DNA of 64,000 bases from assembly GCA_024760905.1 (NCBI GenBank), contig CM045734.1:692001-756000 (forward strand). Direction: 5' to 3'. The notes under the pieces are model-generated. The model worked only from the letters and a program-made list of their open reading frames with translations, was not told where the DNA came from and searched no databases. The position numbers and the translations under genes are program-made. Every line of letters starts with the position of its first letter. The first letter of the stretch is position 1. Shown one piece after another: positions 53,071-64,000 of the stretch. The DNA comes from Plotosus lineatus (lineage: Eukaryota > Chordata > Actinopteri > Siluriformes > Plotosidae).

Positions 53071-53495
53071 CACACACGCGCGCACGTATGCACACACACA
53101 CACACGCGCGCGCACGTATGCACACACACACACACGCGCGCACGTATGCACACACACACGCGCGCGCACGTATGCACACACACACGCGCGCACGTATGCA
53201 CACACGCGCGCGCACGTATGCACACACACGCGTGTGCACGTATGCACACACACACACACGCGCGCGCACGTATGCACACACACACACGCGCGCGCACGTA
53301 TGCACACACACACGCGCGCACGTATGCACACACACACGCGCGCGCACGTATGCACACACACACGCGCGCGCGCACGTATGCACACACACACACGCGCGCG
53401 CACGTATGCACACACACACACGCGCGCGCACGTATGCACACACACACGCGCGCACGTATGCACACACACACGCGCGCACGTATGCACACACACGC
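53071..53495. repeat. 425-bp uninterrupted alternating pyrimidine-purine tract (Z-DNA candidate)
   Basis: Every base step from 53071 to 53495 alternates pyrimidine and purine, using CA/TG, CG and short TA steps (CGTATG). It is bounded by CTC on the left (53069-53071) and CT on the right (53495-53496). CG and CA/TG alternation is the established sequence requirement for left-handed Z-DNA, CG being strongest; the single TATG-type steps are weak points. About sixteen monomers are included. No stop codon can occur in any frame because TAA, TAG and TGA all contain two adjacent purines. Confidence 0.93.
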
Positions 53496-54832
53496 TGCCA
53501 GCGGCGCACGATGCACACATACACGCCGCTGGCACACGCATGCACGCACATATGCACACATACGCGCGCGCACGACGCACACACACATCACTACGCGCCG
53601 CGCACGCATGCACACACACACACACACGCTGCGGCAGACGTATGCACACACTGCGGCGCGATGCATGCACACACGCCGACGTGATGCACTTCACGCCGCA
53701 AGACGATGCACACACACACGCCAAGGCACGATGCACACACACACGCCAAGCACGTACGCACACACACACACACGCGCGCGCAAGTATGCACACACACACA
53801 CATGCACGCGCACGTATGCACACACACACGCGCACGCACGTATGCACACACACGCGCGCACACGTATGCAGACACATGCACGCGCGTATGCACACACACA
53901 CACGTGCGCACGTATGCACACACACACGCGCGCAAGCGTATGCACAGACACACACGCGCGCGCACATATGCACACACACACGCGCGCACGTATGCACACA
54001 CACACACACGCGCGCGCGTATTCACACATACGCACAAACGCACGCACTTGCACTAACACACGCGCGCACGTATGCACACACACCCACACGAGCGCACGTA
54101 TGCACACACACGCGCACGCACGTAAGCACACACACGCACGTGCACGTATGCACACAAACGCGCGCGCACGTATGCACACATATGCACAAACGCACGCACT
54201 TGCACTCACACACGCGCGCGCACGTATGAGCACACGCGCGCGCACGTATGCACACACACATGCGCGCGCATGTATGCACACACACTGGCGTGCAAACGTA
54301 TGCACAGACACACACGCGTGCATGCACGTATGCACACACACACGCGCGCGCACGTATGCACACACACACACGCGCGCGCACGTATGCACACACACACACA
54401 CACACGAGCGCGCACGTATGCACACATACGCACAAACGCACGCACTTGCACTCACACACGCGCGCACGTATGCACACACACCCACACGAGCGCACGTATG
54501 CACACAAACGCACACACGTATGCACACACCCGCGCGCCCACGTATGCACACACACGCGCACGCACGTATGCACACACGCGCACGTATGCACACATACGCA
54601 CAAATGCACGCACTTGTACTCACACACGCGCGCACGTATGCAAACACACCCACACGAGCGCAAATATGCACACACACGTGCGCACGTATGCACACACACG
54701 CGCGCGCACGTATGCACACACACACACGAACGTGCACGTATGCACACACAAACACACGCGCGCGCACGTATGCACACACACGCTCGCGCGCGCATGTATG
54801 CACACAAACGCACAAACGCACGCACTTGCACT

Positions 54833-54962
54833 CACACACATGCGCACGTATGCACACACACACACACGCGCGCGCACGTATGCACACACACACGCGCGCG
54901 CATGTATGCACACACACACACACGCGCACGTATGCACACACACGCGCGCGCACGTATGCACA
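54833..54962. repeat. 130-bp alternating pyrimidine-purine tract
   Basis: Strict alternation from after CTC (54831-54833) to the CAGA step at 54962-54963. Same monomer type as the 425-bp tract. Only the AGA interruption separates it from the next tract at 54964. Confidence 0.88.
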
Positions 54963-54963
54963 G

Positions 54964-55162
54964 ACACGCGCGCGCACGTATGCACACACACACGCGCGCG
55001 CGCACGTATGCACACACACACGCGCGCGTGCACGTATGCACACACATACGCACACGCACATATGCACACACACACGCGCGCGCACGTATGCACACACACA
55101 CACACACGCGTGCGCACGTATGCACACACACACACGCGCGCGCGTATGCACACATACGCACA
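54964..55162. repeat. 199-bp alternating pyrimidine-purine tract
   Basis: Strict alternation from 54964 until the CAAAC of a spacer variant at 55161-55165. It includes variants such as CGTGCACG and CATATG that change bases but keep the alternation, as if substitutions preserving the pattern were tolerated. Confidence 0.88.
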
Positions 55163-55315
55163 AACGCACGCACTTGCACTCACACGCGCGCGCACGTATG
55201 CACACGCGCGCGCACTTATGCACACACACACACGCGCACTCACGTATGCACACACACCCACGCGCACGTATGCACACACACATACGCGCGCGCACGTATG
55301 CACAAGCACACACGA

Positions 55316-55493
55316 GCGCGCACGTATGCACACACACACACGCGCGCGCGCACGTATGCACACACACACACACACGCGCGCGCACGCATGCGCACACACG
55401 CGCGCACGTATGCACACACATACACGCGCGCACGTATGCACACACACACGCGCGCGCACGTATGCACACACACACACATGCGCCGCACGCGAC
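55316..55493. repeat. 178-bp alternating pyrimidine-purine tract
   Basis: Strict alternation from after the GAG at 55314-55316 to the first CC of a degenerate stretch at 55493-55494 (CGCCGC). It marks the point where the right array changes from mostly pure to mixed pure and degenerate monomers. Confidence 0.86.
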
Positions 55494-56654
55494 GTGCATG
55501 CACACACGCCGCGCGACAAATGCATAATACACATACACGCCGCCAAGACGCATGCACACACACACACGCCGCAAGCACGTATGCACACACACACACGCAC
55601 GCTACAAGCATATGCACACACACACACACACACGCAAGGCGTGACGATGCACACACACGCCGGCTACAGATGCACACATACGCACAAACGCACGCACTCT
55701 GCACTTCACACACCGCTACAAGACATATGCACACACACGCGCGCGCGCACTTATGCACACACACACACGCGCGCGCGCATGTATGCACACACACACGCGC
55801 GCGAACGTATGCACACACGCGCGCGCACGTATGCACACACACACACACACACACGCGCGCATGTATGCACACACACGCACACACACACACACGCCTACAA
55901 GACGATGCACACACACACATGCGCTACAAGACGATGCACTCACTCCGCGCCAAGACGCATGCACTCACTCCGCGCCAAGCACGTGATGCATTCACCTGCG
56001 CGCTGCGACGCATGCACACACACGCGCTACAAGACAAATGCACACACATACACGCCAGCGCATGTATGCACACACACACGCCACAAGACGCATGCACACA
56101 CACGCCAAGACGCACGATGCACACACACACACATGCGCCACAAGCACGTATGCACTACACACGCAAGACGCATGCACACACACACGCACGTGATGCACAC
56201 ACACACGCCGCACGCATGCACACACACGCAGGCATGCACACACGCCAAGACGTATGCACACACACACGCCGCGACGTGATGCACACACGCCGCACATCGA
56301 TGCACACACGCCGCGGCGATGCACACGCACGCACAAACGCGACGCGACTTGCACTCACACACGCCGCGACGTGATGCACACACACACACGCTACGCGCAC
56401 GCATGTATGCACATTAATACACACGCGCGTGCACGTATGCACACACGCACACGCGCGCGCACGTATGCACACACACACACGTGCGCACGTATGCACACAT
56501 ACGCACAAACGCACGCACTTGCACACACACGCGCATGTATGCACACACACACACACACGCACGCCCGCACGTATGCACACACACGCGCGCACGTATGCAC
56601 ACACACACACACACGAGCGCACGTATGCACACACACACACACGCGCGCACGTAT

Positions 56655-57030
56655 GCACACACACACACGCGCGCACACCTATGCACACACACACACGCGC
56701 ACGTATGCACACACACGCGCGCGCACGTATGCACACACACGCGCGCTCACGTAAGCACACATACGCACAAACGCACGCACTTGCACTCACACGCGCGCAC
56801 GTATGAACACACACACACGGGCGCACGTATGCACACACAAACACACGCCAAGACGCCAGATGCACATATACACGCCGCGCGCGCATGTATGCACACAAAT
56901 GCACAAACGCACGCACTTGCACTCACACACACGAGCACACGTATGCACACACACACACACACACACGCGAGAACGTATGCACACACACACGCGCGCGCCC
57001 ACAAATGCACACACATACACGCGCGCGCAT
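56655..57030. repeat. Satellite 2 segmental duplication, copy 1 (about 375 bp)
   Basis: This block recurs at about 61392-61766, offset close to 4735 bp. Shared irregular landmarks, in order, are GCGCACACCTATGC, GCTCACGTAAGC, the ACTTGCACTCACAC spacer, CGTATGAACAC, ACACGGGCGCACG, CGAGCACACG, GCGAGAACG and GCGCGCCCACAAATGC. The copies differ mainly at 56845-56880, where copy 1 has CGCCAAGACGCCAGATGC. Such private variants in the same order cannot come from the generic repeat alone. Confidence 0.85.
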
Positions 57031-60000
57031 GTATGCACACACACGCAGCAAGACGATGCATACACACGCTACGCAAGACGCATGCACACACACACACGCG
57101 CGCGCACGTATGCACACACACACACGCGCGCGCACGTATGCACACACACACACATGCGCGCGCAAGTATGCACACACACACACGCGCGCGCGTATGCACA
57201 CATACGCACAAACGCACGCACTTGAACTCACACGCGCGCGCGCACGTATGCACACACACGTGCGCACGTATGCACACATACACGCGCGCACGTATGCACA
57301 CACACGCGCGCGCACTTATGCACACACACACACACGTGCGCGCACATATGCACACACACACACACGCGCGCACGTATGCACACACACACACGCGCGCACG
57401 TATGCACACACACACATGCGCGCGCACGTATGCACACACACACTCGCGCCCACAAATGCACACACATACACGCGCGCGCATGTATGCACACACACACACA
57501 CACACGCGCGCGCACGTATGCACACACACACGCGCGCGCGTATGCACACATACGCAAAAACGCACGCACTTGAACTCACACGGCTGCCAGAGTGCACACA
57601 CACACGCCGCCGCACGATGCACACACACGCTGCCAGATGCACACATACGCACAAACGCACGCACTTGCACTACACCGCCGCTACAAGACGTATGCACACG
57701 CCGCCAAGACTTATACACACACACACACACGCCGCGACTCACGATGCACACACACACACGCCAAGACGTATGCACACACCCACCCACGCCGCATCGCATG
57801 CATTACACACACATACGCCGCCGCCAAGACATGATGCACAAACACACACGCGCGCCGCGACGCATGCACACACACACACGCTGCCGCACGTATGCACACA
57901 CACACACACACGCTGCCAAGCCGCACGCATGCACACACATACACGCCGCGACGCATGCACACACACACACACGCCGCTACGCACGCATGCACACACACAC
58001 ACATGCGCTACAAGGCGACGCATGCACACACACACGCCAAGACGCATGCACACACATACACGCTGCACGCATGCACACCCACGCCGCATGTATGCACATT
58101 ACACACGCGGCGCCGCACGCATGCACACACACACACGCGGCGCCAGCATTTATGCACACACACACACACGCGGCGCCGCGACGATGCACACACACGCCGC
58201 TGCCAGATGCACACATACGCACAAATGCACGCACTTGCACACACACACGCGTGCGAACGTATGCACACACGCGCGCACGTATGCACACGCACACACACAC
58301 ACACGCGCGCGCAAGTATGCACACACACACACACGCGCGCGCACGTATGCACACACACACATGCGCGCGCACGTATGCACTCACACGCGCGCACGTATGC
58401 ACACACACACGCGCGGGCACGTATGCACACACACACACACACACGCCACAAGCACACGCATGCATGCAATACACACGCCGCGACGCATGCACACACACAC
58501 ACACGCTGCACGATGCACACACACACGCCAAGCACGCATGCACACACACACGCCGCGACGCATGCACACACACACGCGCACGCACGTATGCACACACACA
58601 CACGCGCGCGCTACAAGACGTATGCACACACGCCACGCCAGATGCACACATACGCTCAAACGCACGGACTTGCACTCACACACGCTACAAGACATATGCA
58701 CACACACACGCCAAGGCACTTATGCACACACACACACACGCCACGCCGCATGTATGCACACACACACGCTAAGGCTAACGTAAGAGTAATACACGCTACG
58801 CAAGACGTATGCACACACACACACACGCCACAAGACGATGCATGCACACACACAATGCACACACACGCACAAGGCTACAAGACGTATGAACACACACACA
58901 TGCGCGCGCACGTATGCACTCACCTGCGCGCACGTATGCACTCACCTGCGCGCACGTATGCACACACACACGCGCGCGCACAAATGCACACACATACACG
59001 CGCGCGCATGTATGCACACACACACATCGCCACAAGACGTGATGCACACACACGCCGCAGCACAGATGCACACACACACATGCGCGCGCACGTATGCACT
59101 CACACGCGCGCACGTATGCACACACACACGTGCACGTATGCACACACACACACGCGCACGTATGCACACACACGCAAGTATGCACACACACGCGCACGTA
59201 TGCACACACACGCGCACGCGATGTTAATACACGATGCACACGCACGCCGCTGCATGCACACATACGCGACAAACGCGACGCGACTTGCACTCACACACGC
59301 CAAGCACGTGATGCACACACACACACACGCCACGTGATGCACACACACACACACACATGCGCCGTGCACGCATGCACACACGCACACACGCCAAGCATCG
59401 TGATGCACACACACACACGCGCGCACGATGCACACATACGCGACAAACGCACGACGACTTGCACACACACGCCGCACGCATGCACACACACATACACACG
59501 CACGCCACAAGACGTATGCACACACGCCGCACGACGCATGCACACACACGAGAGCGCACGATGCACACACACACACATGCGCCGCACATCGATGCACACA
59601 CACACGCCAAGACGCATGCACACACACACGCCGCCATGACGACGATGCACACACATACGCACAAACGCACGCACTTGCACTCACACGCGCGCACGTATGA
59701 ACACACACACACGGGCGCACGTATGCACACACAAACACACGCGCGCGCACGTATGCACACACACACACACGCGTGCGCACGTATGCACACACACGCCGCT
59801 GATGCAATACATACGCAAAAACGCGACGCGACTTGAACTCACACGCCGCACGCATGCACACACACACACGCCGCAGATGCACACATACGCACAAACGCGA
59901 CGCGACTTCAGCACTCACATCGCTACAAGACGCATGCACACGCGCACTTATGCACACACACACACGCCGCGACTCACGATGCACACACACCCACGCCGCG

Positions 60001-61391
60001 ACGTATGCACATTACACATACGCCGCAAGACGCATGCACAAGCACACACGAGCCGCCGCGACGCATGCACACACACACGCCGCGACGCATGCACACACAC
60101 ACACACACACACACGCACGCATGCGATGCACACACACGCCGCCGCATCGCATGCACACACATACACGCCGCGACGCATGCACACACACACGCCGCGACGC
60201 ATGCACACACACACACACATGCGCCAAGACGCATCGATGCACACACACGCTGCTACAAGCACAAATGCACACACATACACGCGCTGCATCGCATGCACAC
60301 ACACACACACGCCGCAAGATCGATGCACACACACACACGCCGCAAGCACATATGCACACACACACACGCAGGCGCTAAGACGTGATGCACAATACACGCC
60401 GCTACAGATGCACACATACGCACAAACGCACGCACTTCAGACTCACACACGCCCAAGCACATATGTGCACACACACGCCGCGCACTTATGCACACACACA
60501 CGCCGCGCATGCATGTATGCACACACACACGCCAACGCATGCACACACGCCAAGCACGCATGCACACACACACACACACACGCCGCAGACGTATGCACAC
60601 ACACATTACACACACACGCCAAGCACGCATGAACACACACACATGCGCCACAAGACGATGCACTCACCTGCGCTGCACGTGATGCACCTCACCCGCGCCG
60701 TGCACGCATGCACACACACACACCGCCGCACGTATGCACACACACACGCTGCGGCGCACAAATGCACATACACGCGCCGCATGTATGCACACACACACGC
60801 CACAAGACGCATGCACACACACGCCGCGACGTATGCACACACACACATGCGCTACATGCGCACAAATGCACCTACACACGCCAAGACGCATGCACACACA
60901 CACGCACGCATGCACACACACACGCCGCGACGATGCACACACACGCAGTATGCACACACACGCCAAGACGCATGCACACACACGCCGCGACGCATGCACA
61001 CACGCCAAGACATCAGATGCACACACACGCCAAGGCGGCGATGCACACGTGACACGCACAAACGCACGCGACTTGCAGACTCACACACGCCACAAGACGC
61101 ATGCACACACACACGCACGCACGCATGCACACGATGCACACACACATGCGCTGCATCGATGCACACGCACACGCCAGCGCACGTGATGCACACACACACA
61201 CACGCGGCGCATCGTGATGCACACATACGCACAAACGCACGCGACTTGCACACACACGCCAGCACGCATGCACACACACACACACACACGCACGCCCGCG
61301 ACGTATGCACACACACGCCGCAGACGCACGATGCACACACACACACACGAGCCGCATCGATGCACACATTACCACACACGCCGCACGCGAT

Positions 61392-61766
61392 GCACACACA
61401 CACACGCGCGCACACCTATGCACACACACACACGCGCACGTATGCACACACACGCGCGCGCACGTATGCACACACACGCGCGCTCACGTAAGCACACATA
61501 CGCACAAACGCACGCACTTGCACTCACACGCGCGCACGTATGAACACACACACACGGGCGCACGTATGCACACACAAACACACGCGCACGCTCGTATGCA
61601 CACATACGCTCGCGCGCGCATGTATGCACACAAATGCACAAACGCACGCACTTGCACTCACACACACGAGCACACGTATGCACACACACACACACACACG
61701 CGAGAACGTATGCACACACACACGCGCGCGCCCACAAATGCACACACATACACGCGCGCGCATGTA
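61392..61766. repeat. Satellite 2 segmental duplication, copy 2 (about 375 bp)
   Basis: Partner of the block at 56655-57030 with the same ordered variant landmarks. Around 61582-61610 it has CGCACGCTCGTATGC and ACGCTCGCGCGCGC, where copy 1 has a degenerate insert. A shorter related piece (spacer, CGTATGAACAC, ACACGGGCGCACG, AAACACACGCG) also occurs at about 59665-59745, and a similar start at 52920-52980. The right array therefore has loose higher-order structure. Confidence 0.83.
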
Positions 61767-64000
61767 TGCACACACACACGCGCGCACGTATGCACACACA
61801 CACGCGCGCGCGCACGTATGCACACACACACACGCGCGCGCACGTATGCACACACACACACATGCGCGCGCAAGTATGCACACACGCGCCAGATGCCAGA
61901 TGCACATACGCACAAACGCACGCACTTGAACTTCACATCGCTACAAGGCGCAGATGCACACACACACGCGCGCACGATGCTCACACACGCCGCCAGATGC
62001 ACATACGCACAAACGCGACGCACATATGCACTCACACGCCACAAGACGCATGCACACGCCGCTGCGACTTATACACACACACACACACGCGCACTCACGT
62101 ATGCACACACACACACGCTGCACGCATGCACACACACCCACGCCGCACGACGATGCACACACACACATACGCCGCTACGACGCATGCAATAAACACACAC
62201 GCGGCGCCGCACGTATGCACACACATACACACACACGCCAAGACGCATGCACACACACGCCGCTACAAGACGTATGCACACACATACACGCCGCGACGTG
62301 ATGCACACACACACACGCCGGCAAGACGATGCACACACACACATGCGCCGCACGATGCACACACACACGCGCGCGCACAGATGCATGCACACACACGCGC
62401 TACAAGCACAAATGCACACACATACACGCTACAAGACGTGATGCACACACACACGCCGCATGTATGCACACACACACACGCGGCGCACGCATGCACACAC
62501 ACACACGGCGCCGCATCGCATGCACACACACACACGCAGCGCCGCGACGCATGCACACACACGCTGCCGCTGCATGCACACATACGCGACAAATGCACGA
62601 CTTGCACACACACGCCAGGCGAACGCATGCACACACATACGCACGTATGCACACGCACACACACACACACACGCCACGCACGCATGCACACACACACACA
62701 CACGCGCTACAAGACGCATGCACTCACACGCCAAGACGTATGCACACACACGCCACGCTGGCACGACACACACACACACACACGCCGCGCAGACACGCAT
62801 GCACACACACACACGCAAGGCGCATTTATGCACACATTACACGCCAGCGCGACGATGCACACACACGCGCCGCATGGGCGCATGCACACACACGCTACGC
62901 GACGACATGCACACACACACGCCAAGGCACATATGCACACACAGCCACACGCGCCGCGCACGCCGCACACACACACGCCGCGCCAGATGCACACATACGC
63001 ACAAACGCACACACTTGCACTCACACACGCGCAAGCATATGCATTACACACACGCCGCTACGCACTTATGCACACACACACACGCCGCGCAAGCATGTAT
63101 GCACACACACACGCGCTAACGTATGTACACACGCCGCGCCAGATGCACACACACACACACACGCCACGACGTATGCATGCACACACACACACGCCGCACG
63201 ATGCACACACACATTACGCGCCAAGACGATGCACTCACACGCTACGCATGCACATATGCACACACACACGCGCGCGCACGTATGCACACACACACGCGTG
63301 CGCACAAATGCACACACATACACGCGCGCGCATGTATGCACACACACACGCGCGCACGTATGCACACACACGCGCGCGTACGTATGCACACACACACATG
63401 CGCGCGTACGTATGCACTCACACGCCAAGACGCATAGACACACGCACGATGCACACACACACGCCGCGACGCATGCACACACACGCAGTATGCACACACA
63501 CGCGCACGCGATGTATGCACACACGCCGCACACGTGATGCACACACACACACGCATGCACTCGAGATGCACACGCATGCACAAACGCGATGCACGCGATG
63601 CACACACACACGCGCGACGTATGCACACACATGCGCCACGCACGCTGCACGATGCACACACACACGCTACGCGCATCGCATGCACACACACACACACACA
63701 CGCACGCGACACGATGCACACACACACGCCAAGACGTGATGCACACACACGACTGCGCACGACGTGATGCACACACGTTGCCGCCATGCACGTGATGCAC
63801 ACACACACGCGCGTGATGCATGCACACACACACACGCACGCGACGTGATGCACACACACACACGCACAAGAGACGCATGCACACACACACACGGCGCCAA
63901 GACATGCATTATGCACACACACGCCGCATTTATGTGATACACACACACGCGCGCCGCACGTATGCACACACACGCACGATGTGCACACACACGCCACAAG

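Larger units (their letters stand above)
52822..64000. repeat. Satellite 2, right array: CA/CG short tandem repeat with long pure alternating tracts
   Basis: Units follow CGTATG - CACACACA - CGCGCG - CA. In the cleanest part, CGTATG starts at 53085, 53115, 53143, 53169, 53193, 53215, 53239, 53269, 53297, 53321, 53347, 53375, 53403, 53431, 53455 and 53479. The steps run from 22 to 30 bp and every one is even, so unit length changes in dinucleotide steps and the alternating pattern is kept. A spacer variant CACAAACGCACGCACTTGCA followed by CTCACAC interrupts at irregular intervals (near 53046, 54032, 54428, 54808, 55158, 56508 and 57208). From about 55490, degenerate stretches (CGCCGC, CAAGACG) like those of the left array alternate with pure stretches. 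The array runs off the window. Confidence 0.94.

Noticed and set aside
53032..55527. 831-codon open frame rich in His, Thr, Arg and Ala
   Set aside because: Direct translation of CA/CG alternating repeat, where stop codons cannot form; no gene features.
38467..64000. CRISPR-like array of short repeats
   Set aside because: Units are variable-length, low-complexity and without unique spacers; no cas genes, and the host is a vertebrate.
1..64000. rRNA, tRNA or snRNA genes, including 5S-like clusters
   Set aside because: No conserved internal promoter boxes, cloverleaf or rRNA core strings seen in the monomers or in the island.

Overview
This window is non-mammalian vertebrate heterochromatin. 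I see no intact protein-coding gene and no RNA gene. It consists of two unrelated tandem-repeat families, separated by a 100-N assembly gap, plus one island of about 1.8 kb of ordinary-complexity DNA inside the second family. The island carries a broken Gag of the PNMA-like Ty3/Gypsy type. This class is common in fish and other non-mammalian vertebrates, so a ray-finned fish is my best guess, but the species cannot be read from the sequence.

Region 1 (1-38366) is a GC-rich satellite with a 147-148 bp monomer, called satellite 1 here. Monomers differ clearly from one another, but long ordered blocks recur almost unchanged, which is higher-order repeat (HOR) structure. Three HOR types can be separated. 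Type A is about 5.2-5.5 kb (35-37 monomers), with copies starting near 4557, 9765, 15232 and 20691. Type B is 2510 bp (17 monomers), at 25503 and 28013. Type C is about 4.29 kb (29 monomers), at 29612 and 33901. The first ~2.2 kb resembles a diverged type C unit, so the order is C-like, A array, B pair, C pair. Differences between units point to unequal exchange, segmental deletion, short conversion patches and probable consensus errors.

Region 2 (38467-51004 and 52822-64000) is a CA/CG-rich satellite, called satellite 2, with short variable monomers built from (CA)n, (CG)n and a CGTATG core. The right-hand array contains very long, strictly alternating pyrimidine-purine stretches, including 425 bp without one interruption (53071-53495). 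These are extreme candidates for left-handed Z-DNA. The left-hand array is a degenerate version of the same family.

Region 3 (51005-52821) is the island. On the minus strand, pieces of Gag capsid are readable in changing frames with stops, and the element is cut off by satellite 2 just before the expected zinc knuckle.

All long open frames in both satellites are by-products of repeat length or base pattern. Plausible settings are a centromere, pericentromere, subtelomere or heterochromatic (micro- or sex) chromosome; the sequence does not decide between them.
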